DNA of 24,806 bases, taken from assembly GCA_049323835.1 (NCBI GenBank), contig JBMOOJ010000036.1:1-24806 (forward strand), in the 5' to 3' direction. The stretch is from SG-bin9 sp049323835 (GTDB taxonomy: Bacteria; Pseudomonadota; Alphaproteobacteria; Rhizobiales; Xanthobacteraceae). The notes beneath the pieces were generated by a model. That model saw nothing but the letters and a program-made list of their open reading frames with translations. It searched no databases and was not told the origin of the DNA. The position numbers and the translations under genes were made by a program. Shown in pieces: positions 17,690 through 24,806 of the stretch (position 1 is the first letter of the stretch; the number at the start of each line of letters is the position of its first letter).

Positions 17690-17717
17690 CTATTTTTGAA
17701 ATGGCCAGCGGTCCGTG

Positions 17718-18788
17718 TCAGGCCACGGGAGCCGACCACGAGCGATTGGTCGAAATCCAATCGGAGAGAAGTGCCGTTTCGAACCGCGCGGCGTATTCGG
17801 CCCATGACAGTCCCTGCTGGAGACGCAGTGCAGCCTCGTGCTGACGGCGCCATAGAGCGTCATCGTTGAGAAGCGCGAGTGCAGATGCCGCGAACGCGCC
17901 GTCATCCGCATGGACGAAACCGGTGACGCCGTCGATGACCCGCTCCGGCAGCACCGCGACGGGCGCAACCACGCACGGCACGCCGAGTGCCTGCGCCTCC
18001 GCGAGCGACAGACAGAACGCTTCCGTCTTGTGGCCGAGATAGATCATCGCGCGAGTGTTGCGGATTTCGTCCATCATCTGCTCGCGCGGCACCGCCGTGC
18101 GGATATCGATCGCGGCCTTTGCCTGCGGCGACAGATCCTGCGGAATCAGACCGCCCCACGCGGTCCACGGATCGGCGTTGGGTGTCACCGCACCGAACAC
18201 TTTCAGCTTCGCGTCCGGCCGTGCGGGCAGGATGCGATCGGCAAAGATGCGCATGATGCCGAACAGGTTGCGCGCCGGATTCGACGCGAACACCAGCACC
18301 GGCGGCGGTGGCGCCGCCAGCGGCGGCAGGCCGCGGATATCATCCGGCAGCGCCAGCGGAATGATGAGATGCGGATTGCGGCGCGGTAGCACCGGTGAAT
18401 ACTGCGCGACCTGAAACAGGCTCATCAGGATCGGTATCGGCCGATGCCACCACATCTTCGGAAGCTGCTTGTAGTGCTTCAAATTGTTCGGGCGCCACAG
18501 AACCCACAGCGCCGTGCGCCGCGCCGGCACCAGTCCGAGAAGTTTCGGATGCTGGATCGGCACGTAGAGATCGCAGCGCTCGGGCGGCGCAATGCTGAAC
18601 GGCTGCCAGCGCACGCCGTGATCCTCGACAACGCCGTCACAGTTCGTGATGACGGTGACCTGATGCCCGCGCTTCACAAGCGCGCGTGCGAGGCGAGTTA
18701 CCGACGACTCGGTTCCTCCAAGCGCACGGCGCTCGAGATCGCGGCCGTCATAGCGGCCCGTAGTATCGGCGAAAACGATGGAAACCAT
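17718..18788 (-). CDS. GT4 family glycosyltransferase
   Basis: A 356-residue GT-B glycosyltransferase. RRALGGTESSVTRLARALVKRGHQVTVIT (about 20-48) is the usual GT4 N-terminal glycine loop and first helix. The C-terminal domain has VLVFASNPARNLFG (about 164-177), then EAFCLSLAEAQALGVPCVV (E-x7-E, about 256-264) as the donor-phosphate-binding signature. The N-terminal half is rich in proline and tryptophan around residues 95-125. It follows the GT39-type gene by 38 bases in the same direction and probably works with it on the same glycan. No good ribosome site is visible before the ATG at 18788. The sugar and acceptor cannot be assigned. Confidence 0.85.
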   Translation of the reverse strand: MVSIVFADTTGRYDGRDLERRALGGTESSVTRLARALVKRGHQVTVITNCDGVVEDHGVRWQPFSIAPPERCDLYVPIQHPKLLGLVPARRTALWVLWRPNNLKHYKQLPKMWWHRPIPILMSLFQVAQYSPVLPRRNPHLIIPLALPDDIRGLPPLAAPPPPVLVFASNPARNLFGIMRIFADRILPARPDAKLKVFGAVTPNADPWTAWGGLIPQDLSPQAKAAIDIRTAVPREQMMDEIRNTRAMIYLGHKTEAFCLSLAEAQALGVPCVVAPVAVLPERVIDGVTGFVHADDGAFAASALALLNDDALWRRQHEAALRLQQGLSWAEYAARFETALLSDWISTNRSWSAPVA

Positions 18789-18826
18789 AGTCGAGATTCA
18801 TATCCGGGAAGCGAAGCCCGCATGCT

Positions 18827-20266
18827 CTAGCGGGAATTCCTGGACAAGAACAGACTTGTTGTCCCGCCAATGACCTGGGGGCCGGCATAGCCTGCAGCCA
18901 GAGCCCCGGCGAGACCCGGGAGCTGCCGGTCGAGCACGGGTTTGGAGTCGCCGTAAAGTACGACGGCCCCGTAGCGGCGATCGGCAATGCCTTGCAGCAG
19001 CGCGCGCGTATCCATGAAGGGACCGAGCGTCGTCTCGAAATGCAGCTTCCAGAGATCGACCTCGTTGCGATGCCCGGCCCAGACGCAGGCGGACAGGGTC
19101 TCGCACGCGACAGGCCCCTTCACCTGCTTCAGGCGGCTGCTCAATGCGGACAACGTGGATGATTGCTGCTGAAGCCGCGCGCGTTCACGCACATCGACCG
19201 CCAGCGCAACGTTCGCATAGGGCACGCCGATCCCGACACGGATCAACACCGCCGCCGCGATCACGACGCGCCAGACATTCGCCCGCGGCGACAGCGCATC
19301 GAGACGATCCCAGACGAGACCAAGCCCGATCGATGCCGCAATGACGAGATCGAACACGACGTTGATGCTGACGCCGCGCGCGCCGCCGAAAATCAAGAGC
19401 GCAGCTAATCCTGCCACGATCGCAAGACCCGCGAACGTCATCGCCTCATCCCGCGCCGCCCGGCGACGCCATGCGACAGCGGCAAAGACGACGAGCGGTA
19501 CCGCCGCTTTCGAGATCAGCGCCAGATTTTTGCCGAGCGTCGACAACGCGAACACGCGCGGGAACAGCATGTTGCCGATCACGTTCGCATGCAGCGACAG
19601 CCATGCGGCGAGCGCTGCGAACCCCGCGATCGCACCGGCGATCAGCCACGGCAGCACCAGCTTGCGGCGATAGATCAGCAGCCAGATCAGCGACGCCAGC
19701 GGCAGTGCGATCACGACCTGTTTCGTGAACATTCCGATGACGGTCAGGACGGCTGCGGCAGACGCCATCTTCGCGTTGTCCGCACGCACAAGCACGGCCG
19801 CACCAAACGCAACGAGCGCATGCGCCAGCATCTGCGGCTCGGACAATCCGACGTAGCTGTCCAGCAATCCGGCGACGATCAAGACAAAGCACAGCGCACC
19901 AGCAAGCGCCGCACCCCGGCTCGCCTCCAGCCCGCGCAGGATGGCGAAGATCGCACCTGCTGTCGCGACAAAGGAAAGAAAGGCAATTATCCGGCCTGCA
20001 AAAATCGGATCGGCGCCGAGCCGCGCCAGCCCGCCCGTGAGATAGAACCACAGCGGCGGGTAGTTATTGATGATGAAGCTGCCCGGCGCGGGATAGAGAT
20101 TGCCGCCGAAGGCATTGAGCGCGTGCGTCGCGTTCCAGCCTTCGTTCGGCAGTTCGAGCCAGAGGCCGATGCGATAGAGCGGCGCGATCAGGAGCCATAG
20201 CGCAGCCGCCGTCGGCAATGCGAACGCGACCCGCACCATGGCAGGTTGAGGCGTGGTTGAATTCAT
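18827..20266 (-). CDS. GT39-type polytopic membrane glycosyltransferase (PMT/ArnT-like)
   Basis: A 479-residue integral inner-membrane protein with about ten to twelve hydrophobic segments. The first periplasmic loop holds an acidic site (LELPNEGWNATHALNAFGG), and NNYPPLWFYLTGGLARLG is typical of the dolichol/undecaprenyl-phosphate-mannose transferase superfamily. Such enzymes take a sugar from undecaprenyl phosphate and add it to lipid A, LPS or protein on the periplasmic side. The last ~100 residues are soluble. The usual Asp-Glu pair in the first loop appears as Asn-Glu, so activity should be confirmed. I use the ATG at 20264-20266; the frame is open further back but only through amidase-coding sequence. 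It starts ten bases after the amidase stop and precedes a GT4 gene. Confidence 0.75.
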   Translation of the reverse strand: MNSTTPQPAMVRVAFALPTAAALWLLIAPLYRIGLWLELPNEGWNATHALNAFGGNLYPAPGSFIINNYPPLWFYLTGGLARLGADPIFAGRIIAFLSFVATAGAIFAILRGLEASRGAALAGALCFVLIVAGLLDSYVGLSEPQMLAHALVAFGAAVLVRADNAKMASAAAVLTVIGMFTKQVVIALPLASLIWLLIYRRKLVLPWLIAGAIAGFAALAAWLSLHANVIGNMLFPRVFALSTLGKNLALISKAAVPLVVFAAVAWRRRAARDEAMTFAGLAIVAGLAALLIFGGARGVSINVVFDLVIAASIGLGLVWDRLDALSPRANVWRVVIAAAVLIRVGIGVPYANVALAVDVRERARLQQQSSTLSALSSRLKQVKGPVACETLSACVWAGHRNEVDLWKLHFETTLGPFMDTRALLQGIADRRYGAVVLYGDSKPVLDRQLPGLAGALAAGYAGPQVIGGTTSLFLSRNSR

Positions 20267-20276
20267 CGGAGCGATG

Positions 20277-21674
20277 TCAGGCCGGATCGACGGGCGACGC
20301 CGGCACGCCGCCGGCTTCGATCGCTTCGCCGGCGAGCAGGCACAGGTCCTCGCGATAGCGGCCCGAGACGAGTTGCACGCCGACCGGAACGGTGCCGACA
20401 AGGCCGGTGGTCACCGTCATCGCCGGCATGCCGACGAACGGAAGCCCGATCTGCGGCATCTGGACCCGCCATGCGCGTTCCCACGATTGCTTGTCGCGCA
20501 GATCGAACTGGTACGGAAACGGCAGATCGCCGCACACCGGGATCAGCAGCACTGCCCATGAATCGAAGAACACCTGCCACTCGCGCGTGATCGTCGCCCG
20601 GCGCGTCAGCACCTTCGAGAAATCGGCGAGAGTCATGCCACGGCCGACCGCCTCATGTCCGCGCAACGCGGCGAGCGCACCCGGGTCGCCCTCCTTTTCG
20701 GCGGCGTCGAGCTGCGCCTGATAGGTGTCGCCCATCCACATCTTGACCTGATGCTCGGCCGACTCGGCCATCGGCGGCGTATTGGCGATCTCCTCGACCG
20801 TCCAGCCCGCGCGCTCAAGCCGCTTGGCGGCATCGCGCAACGCGGCCTCGATTTCCGGTGCGATCTCCAGGCCATCCGGCCGCAAACACAATGCGGCGCG
20901 GCGCGGAACCGGCGGCCCCTCGAGCGGCGCCGGCACCCACCACGGATCGCGGCTGTCTTGCCTTGACATTGCCGCAAGAGCGAGCCGGAGATCATAGACC
21001 GTGCGCGCGAGCGGGCCCGACACCGCCGTGATCTGCGGGCCGATCGGCCGCTCGGGCGACGAAGCGTTGAACGCGGGAATCCGGCCGATCGTCGGGCGCA
21101 AGCCATGCACGCCGCACGCATAAGCCGGATAGCGGATTGAGCCAGCAATATCAGTGCCGTGCGCGATGTGGCCGATGCCGGCGGCGACCGCCGATCCGGC
21201 GCCGCCCGACGAGCCGCCCGGCGTGATCGACCGGTCGCGCGGATTGTAGGTATCGCCGTGCAGCAGATTTGTGGTGAACCAACGATATGAAAACGCTGGC
21301 GTATTGGTGCGGCCGAGAATGACGGCGCCCGACTTGCGCAGGTTGTCGATGACCGGGCTATTGGTCTTCGCGATCAGATCGCGCTGCGCCTTGATGCCAT
21401 TGGTGGTGGCGAAACTTGCCTGATCGATATTGACCTTCACCGTCACCGGCACGCCGCCGAGAATACCCGGATCGCCGTTGCGCGCGATGACCGCATCGAC
21501 CGCATCTGCTTGAGCCAGCACGTCTTCCGGGCGGTGATCGACCACCGCATTGAGCTTGGGATTGACCGCATCGAGCCGGGCCAAGGCTGATTTGGCGGCA
21601 TCGCGTGCGGAGAGTTTTCGCGCACGGATGAGGGATGCGAGTTCAAAAGCGGGAAGGCGCCATATGTCATTCAT
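20277..21674 (-). CDS. Amidase signature family hydrolase
   Basis: A 465-residue amidase with the Ser-cisSer-Lys triad. Lys80 lies in GVPVTVKVN, cis-Ser155 in TPGGSSGGAGSAVAAG, and the nucleophile Ser179 in GTDIAGSIRYPA. Length is normal for the family and no signal peptide is seen, so it is cytosolic. Substrates of this family range from small amides to nitrile-derived amides and transamidation; nothing here points to GatA, since no gatB or gatC is present. The ATG at 21672-21674 starts MNDIWRL; a TTGACT-like -35 hexamer (minus strand, 21703-21708) lies upstream but no matching -10. It is followed closely by the GT39-type gene, which is probably chance clustering. Confidence 0.87.
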   Translation of the reverse strand: MNDIWRLPAFELASLIRARKLSARDAAKSALARLDAVNPKLNAVVDHRPEDVLAQADAVDAVIARNGDPGILGGVPVTVKVNIDQASFATTNGIKAQRDLIAKTNSPVIDNLRKSGAVILGRTNTPAFSYRWFTTNLLHGDTYNPRDRSITPGGSSGGAGSAVAAGIGHIAHGTDIAGSIRYPAYACGVHGLRPTIGRIPAFNASSPERPIGPQITAVSGPLARTVYDLRLALAAMSRQDSRDPWWVPAPLEGPPVPRRAALCLRPDGLEIAPEIEAALRDAAKRLERAGWTVEEIANTPPMAESAEHQVKMWMGDTYQAQLDAAEKEGDPGALAALRGHEAVGRGMTLADFSKVLTRRATITREWQVFFDSWAVLLIPVCGDLPFPYQFDLRDKQSWERAWRVQMPQIGLPFVGMPAMTVTTGLVGTVPVGVQLVSGRYREDLCLLAGEAIEAGGVPASPVDPA

Positions 21675-21788
21675 ACGGTTAGTGAAAACATCCCACCGGA
21701 TGAGTCAAGCGCCGCCCGTCACAGCATCGATGACCGCTATGAAAGTAACGGCAATCTGATGGCGCACCGGATCGAGCAGGCGCGGCGC

Positions 21789-22361
21789 TCACGCCGCGGC
21801 GGCGCCCGTAACCCCCGCATGGGCGAGCAGCACCCGCGCCGCTTCATGAGCCTTCCGCCCGACATCGGGATCGCGGCGCACCAGATCCTGTGCGATGGCG
21901 CCGTCGATCAGGATCGCCAGCTGGGTGGCCAGCGTTTCCGGATCGGCAACACCGAGCTTCGTCACCTTGTCACGCATCCAGGCGAGCCGGTCTTCCTTGA
22001 AAGCCTGGGCAATCTTCAGAGCTTCCGAATCGCTCTCGCCGATCTCGGTCACCGCGTTGACGAACGGACAGCCGCGAAAGCCCTTGGAGCCGAACCCCTG
22101 TGCCAGCCGCTCGAACGTCCGCATGATCTGGTCGAATGGGGATTTCTCCGAATGCGGAATCGGAACGAACCGCCGCATGAGATAGGCGGCGACGAGCCCG
22201 TCCTTCGAGGGGAAGTGATTGTAGAGCGTGCGCTTGCTGATCCCGACCTCGGCGGCGATGGTATCCACGCCCACCGCGCGGATGCCACGATGGTAAAACA
22301 GCCGGTCCGCGGTATCGAGTATCCGCTCTTTCATCGGTGGTTTTGGGGTGGCCGTCGACAT
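21789..22361 (-). CDS. TetR family transcriptional regulator
   Basis: A 190-residue repressor-type protein. The helix-turn-helix is in residues 10-56, including DTADRLFYHRGIRAVGVDTIAAEVGISKRTLYNHFPSKDGLV, with the usual KRTLYNHF recognition helix. The rest is a helical ligand-binding and dimerisation domain containing GFRGCPFVNAVTEIGESDS, seen in one common AcrR-like subfamily. The ATG at 22359-22361 is the preferred start; a second Met nine codons on is possible. It is divergent from an MFS transporter across 106 bases, where two related operator-like sites lie (22362-22378 and 22414-22430). This predicts repression of the transporter and probably autoregulation. The inducer is unknown. Confidence 0.9.
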   Translation of the reverse strand: MSTATPKPPMKERILDTADRLFYHRGIRAVGVDTIAAEVGISKRTLYNHFPSKDGLVAAYLMRRFVPIPHSEKSPFDQIMRTFERLAQGFGSKGFRGCPFVNAVTEIGESDSEALKIAQAFKEDRLAWMRDKVTKLGVADPETLATQLAILIDGAIAQDLVRRDPDVGRKAHEAARVLLAHAGVTGAAAA

Positions 22362-22378
22362 TGCACAGACCTGTCTAC
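22362..22378. promoter_or_regulatory. Operator-like site 1, TetR side
   Basis: TGCACAGACCTGTCTAC lies directly upstream of the TetR ATG. It contains the perfect inverted repeat ACAG-AC-CTGT and matches site 2 (22414-22430) at 12 of 17 positions. The placement suggests that the regulator would block its own gene. This is an inference from pattern. Confidence 0.45.
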
Positions 22379-22385
22379 ATTTCGC

Positions 22386-22415
22386 TTGACGTTTCAGCTT
22401 TCCTCAATCTATCTA
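22386..22415 (+). promoter_or_regulatory. Candidate promoter of the MFS transporter gene
   Basis: TTGACG at 22386-22391 is a good -35, and TATCTA at 22410-22415 is a weak -10 at 18 bases. The -10 overlaps the left edge of operator-like site 2, and site 1 lies just upstream of the -35. Bound regulator would therefore cover the promoter from both sides. Confidence 0.4.
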
Positions 22416-22430
22416 CACAGATCGGTGTAA
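22414..22430. promoter_or_regulatory. Operator-like site 2, MFS side
   Basis: TACACAGATCGGTGTA is a 16-bp near-perfect palindrome (7 of 8 pairs), with perfect 5-base arms TACAC/GTGTA around a GATC core. It sits 38 bases before the MFS ATG. It resembles site 1 and is the best candidate binding site of the divergent TetR protein. Confidence 0.55.
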
Positions 22431-22467
22431 TCAAGACCCGGCCATCCCGTCCGAGCGGAAAACAAGA

Positions 22468-23697
22468 ATGACAATGCTCCAGGCTCTTCGGCCCGCCCTC
22501 CCGATTCTCGCAGGCGCTGCCATCATGCTCACCATCAGCATGGGGTTGCGGCAGAGCCTCGGCATCTTCCTCCAGCCGCTGACCAAGGACATCGCGATTT
22601 CGGTGTCGAGCTTCACGCTCGCCATCGCCGTGCAAAATCTCGCCTGGGGCTTCCTCCAGCCGGTCGCCGGCGCGCTGACGGTGCGATGGGGCTACCGGCC
22701 GATCATGCTCGCCGGCGCGGCGCTCTACATCACCGGACTGGCACTGATGGCGGTGGCACAGGGTTTCGTCGCGATCATGATCGGCGCAGGCGTCTTGATC
22801 GGGGCCTCGATGGCCTGCACGGGTCCGGCGATCGCGATGGCGGTCGCCGCGCGTTCCGTCTCCACCGCCGTCCGCAGCACGGTGCTCGGCATTGTTTCGG
22901 CGGCCGGATCGCTCGGCGCGCTGATGGCGGCGCCGATCGGACAGATCTTGAGCGAGGCGCATGGATGGCGGATCGGCATCGCCGGCTTCGTCGTGATGTC
23001 GCTGATCATGCTGCCGATGGCCTGGATCGCCGGCAAGACCGACAAGGAACCGACGCCAGCAACCGCCAACGAGCTCGACGACACCTCGGCAAAGGCCGCG
23101 GCGATCACCGCCTTCAGCAACGTCTCGTTCGTGGTGATGACCTGCGCCTATTTCGTCTGCGGCATGCAGCTCATCTTCATCACCACGCACCTGCCCTCCT
23201 ATCTCGAAATCTGCGGCATGGACCCGATGCTGAGCGCGCAGACGCTCGGCGTCATCGGCGGCTTCAACATCCTCGGCAGCCTGTTCTTCGGCTGGGCCGG
23301 CGGGCGCTGGAACAAGCAGGCGCTGCTCGGGCTGATCTACGTGTCCCGTTCGGTCGTACTCGCCTGGTACTTCATGGCGCCGCCGACGGTCACCGGAACG
23401 CTGGTGTTCGGCGCGCTGATGGGCTTCCTGTGGCTCGGCGTCGGACCGCTGATGCAGGGCGCGATCGTCGAAATGTTCGGCCTGAAGTGGCAGGCCATGA
23501 TCGGCGGCCTCGCTTTCATGAACCATCAGCTCGGCAGCTTCCTCGGCGCCTATGGCGGCGGCCTGATCTACGACATGCTCGGCTCCTACACGCTCGCCTG
23601 GCAGATCGGCGTCTCGATCGGACTCACCGCCGGCATCGTGCAGATCGCATTCGCCCTGCTGCGGCCGCCGCACCAGCCGATGCTCGCCACCCCATGA
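22468..23697 (+). CDS. Major facilitator superfamily transporter
   Basis: A 409-residue inner-membrane protein with about 12 predicted hydrophobic segments in two halves, separated by a hydrophilic loop with TDKEPTPATANELDD near residues 190-205. VRWGYRPIMLAG after helix 2 is the typical loop between helices 2 and 3 (related to G-x-L-x-D-R-x-G-R), and GWAGGRWNK is its counterpart in the second half. The N-terminal MTISMGLRQSLGIFLQPLTKDI pattern is seen in MFS members that carry small organic acids, or in efflux-type proteins. The cargo is unknown. It is divergent from a TetR regulator and likely repressed by it, and shares a transcript with the downstream alpha/beta hydrolase. A second Met two codons on could be the start. 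Confidence 0.9.
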   Translation: MTMLQALRPALPILAGAAIMLTISMGLRQSLGIFLQPLTKDIAISVSSFTLAIAVQNLAWGFLQPVAGALTVRWGYRPIMLAGAALYITGLALMAVAQGFVAIMIGAGVLIGASMACTGPAIAMAVAARSVSTAVRSTVLGIVSAAGSLGALMAAPIGQILSEAHGWRIGIAGFVVMSLIMLPMAWIAGKTDKEPTPATANELDDTSAKAAAITAFSNVSFVVMTCAYFVCGMQLIFITTHLPSYLEICGMDPMLSAQTLGVIGGFNILGSLFFGWAGGRWNKQALLGLIYVSRSVVLAWYFMAPPTVTGTLVFGALMGFLWLGVGPLMQGAIVEMFGLKWQAMIGGLAFMNHQLGSFLGAYGGGLIYDMLGSYTLAWQIGVSIGLTAGIVQIAFALLRPPHQPMLATP

Positions 23698-23716
23698 GCC
23701 TCGCCACGCCATGAGC
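23683..23716 (+). repeat. 17-bp tandem duplication at the MFS/hydrolase junction
   Basis: CTCGCCACCCCATGAGC (23683-23699) is followed at once by CTCGCCACGCCATGAGC (23700-23716): two direct copies with one mismatch at unit position 9. Copy 1 holds the MFS stop (in ATGA) and a six-codon mini-frame MSLATP; copy 2 holds the hydrolase start. It looks like duplication of a former four-base stop-start overlap. Confidence 0.85.
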
Positions 23717-24637
23717 AACGTCGTCACCATGCCAGCGCCTGCGAAGCGCGAGGACCGCGAGCGCGATCCCGTGCTCGCCGGGCGCGAAATCTGGATCGAG
23801 GCAAGCGATGGCTATCAGCTTGCCGCGCTCGTCTATGGCCCGGACAACGCGCCGGCCGCCGCGGTCCAGATCAACGGCGCGACCGGCGTGCCGAAGGAGT
23901 ATTACCGCGCGTTCGCCGAATGGCTTGCCAGCCGCGGCTATCTCGTCGCGACGTTCGACTATCGCGGCATGGGGAAATCGCTGCACGTCGACATCCGCGA
24001 CTTCAAGGGCGAGATCGGCGACTGGGGCGCGAAAGACGCGACCGGCGTGACCGCGTGGCTCGACGGCAAGGTTCTGTCCACGACGCCGATCTACTGCATC
24101 GGCCACTCCATGGGCGGACAGGCCATCGGTCTTCAGCCCAACATCAACCGCTTTACGGCATTTGCCGGCATCGCCGCGCAAACCGGGCACTGGCGGTTCT
24201 GGCCGACGCCGAAGCAGCGGCTGCGCATGCTGTTTCGCTGGTACGTGCTGCTTCCGGGCATCGCGAAAATCTTCGGTTATGCGCCGAAGAAGTATTCCGG
24301 GATGGAGGACATGCCGGCAAGCCTCGCGCTGACGTGGTCGCGCTGGGGCCGCAATCGGCATTACATTTCCGATCCCCGGGGACGCCCCATCCGCGAGCAC
24401 TTCCACAGCTACCGGAAACCAGCCCTGTTCGTCGGCTTCAGCGACGACCGAGCCGGACCGGCGACGGCGATCGACGAACTCGCAACGTTCTACGCCAACG
24501 CGGCTGTGACGCGCCGCACGATCAGCCCGGGCGACTACGGCCTCGACCAGATCGGGCACTTCGGCTTTTTCAAGCGGGCGATGCCGAAAGCGCTGTGGAG
24601 CGATCTTCTCGACTGGCTGACGGCGCAGCGGCGCTAG
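23711..24637 (+). CDS. Alpha/beta hydrolase family protein
   Basis: A 308-residue alpha/beta hydrolase. An early hydrophilic segment is followed by QINGATGVPKEYYRAFAEWLASRGYLVATFDYRGMGKS (about 53-90), then the nucleophile elbow GHSMGG with Ser133. VGFSDDRAG gives the acid candidate Asp245 or Asp246, and IGHFGFF gives His283. The pattern matches an uncharacterised bacterial family of predicted alpha/beta hydrolases (PIRSF037442 as I recall it). The reaction is unknown, probably ester or thioester hydrolysis. It follows the MFS gene by 13 bases, with the stop-start junction duplicated (23683-23716) and no good Shine-Dalgarno, so translation may depend on coupling to the transporter. Co-expression suggests the carried compound is its substrate, an inference only. 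Confidence 0.88.
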   Translation: MSNVVTMPAPAKREDRERDPVLAGREIWIEASDGYQLAALVYGPDNAPAAAVQINGATGVPKEYYRAFAEWLASRGYLVATFDYRGMGKSLHVDIRDFKGEIGDWGAKDATGVTAWLDGKVLSTTPIYCIGHSMGGQAIGLQPNINRFTAFAGIAAQTGHWRFWPTPKQRLRMLFRWYVLLPGIAKIFGYAPKKYSGMEDMPASLALTWSRWGRNRHYISDPRGRPIREHFHSYRKPALFVGFSDDRAGPATAIDELATFYANAAVTRRTISPGDYGLDQIGHFGFFKRAMPKALWSDLLDWLTAQRR

Positions 24638-24677
24638 ATCATTTCAGTTTCATCTGGAATCGGATGCATCGCACTGA

Positions 24678-24806
24678 ACCTCCCCCTGAAAGGGGGAGGT
24701 CGCCCGCCGTCGCTCGAAGAGCGAAGGCGTGGCGGGAGGGGTCGCTTGCGATGACGATGACCTCACGGTTTTGATCAGACCCCCACCCCAACCCTCCCCC
24801 TTTCAG
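24678..24806. repeat. Palindromic intergenic repeat element (partial, cut by window edge)
   Basis: ACCTCCCCCT-GAA-AGGGGGAGGT is a perfect 10-base-arm hairpin (24678-24700). A second structure follows with outer arms CCCGCC (24703-24708) and GGCGGG (24731-24736) and inner arms TCGCTC/GAGCGA around GAA. At the right edge, 24793-24806 is the reverse complement of 24686-24699 (14 bases), so the unit is bounded by inverted copies and continues past the window. This is a REP/BIME-like noncoding element downstream of the hydrolase gene. GGGGGAGG palindromes are common between genes in Nitrobacteraceae as I recall, unverified here. No T-run follows the first hairpin. Confidence 0.7.

Noticed and set aside
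17669..17697. Rho-independent terminator (hairpin plus T-run)
   Set aside because: The T-run follows the hairpin only on the plus strand, whereas both flanking genes are on the minus strand and no plus-strand gene ends here.
22375..23730. 451-codon minus-strand frame opposite the MFS gene
   Set aside because: It is rich in His, Asp, Glu and Arg, has no motif, and mirrors a clear 12-helix transporter.
23624..24559. 311-codon minus-strand frame opposite the alpha/beta hydrolase
   Set aside because: The plus strand carries a complete Ser-Asp-His set; the antisense frame has no recognisable domain.

Overview
The window is GC-rich, densely packed DNA from an alphaproteobacterium. The hopanoid genes (hpnB, hpnC, hpnD), the WaaG-type LPS core glucosyltransferase, the GDP-rhamnose-type sugar genes and a GGGGGAGG palindromic intergenic repeat suggest the Bradyrhizobium/Rhodopseudomonas/Afipia group (Nitrobacteraceae). 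The genus is an inference from recall; no rRNA or tRNA gene is present to confirm it.

Left part (1-3572, minus strand): a hopanoid run in the order hpnB, hpnC, hpnD (hpnD is cut by the left edge), with galE upstream of it. HpnC and HpnD carry FPP towards squalene. GalE supplies UDP-galactose for surface sugars.

Central part (3721-15111): an LPS/O-antigen region. Two plus-strand genes (a GT4 glycosyltransferase and waaG) converge on a minus-strand run made of a GT4 enzyme, an O-antigen ligase/polymerase, a CgeB-like glycosyltransferase, a GT2 enzyme and a GT-A-like enzyme of uncertain family. Several starts overlap the preceding stop, which indicates translational coupling. Next come uxs (UDP-xylose synthase, plus) and the gmd-rmd pair (minus; GDP-6-deoxyhexose, probably GDP-D-rhamnose). 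A surface glycan containing galactose, xylose and a 6-deoxyhexose is therefore predicted. No Wzx flippase or Wzm/Wzt exporter lies in the window.

Right part (15275-24637): a glutathione S-transferase; a two-gene split version of AtuA (DUF1446 domain plus a separate small C-terminal-type protein); another GT4 enzyme; a GT39-type membrane glycosyltransferase; an amidase; and a TetR regulator divergent from an MFS transporter and an alpha/beta hydrolase. The TetR/MFS gap holds two related operator-like sites bracketing a promoter. The right edge lies inside a palindromic repeat element.

The most unusual points are: waaG has no ATG, GTG or TTG codon at its conserved N-terminus and probably starts at ATT; a 17-bp tandem duplication sits exactly on the MFS/hydrolase stop-start junction; the two operator-like sites of the TetR gene pair; and the split AtuA. 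I did not find a clearly new multi-gene system. No stretch above 300 bases lacks a gene; the largest gaps are 12008-12196 and 24638-24806.
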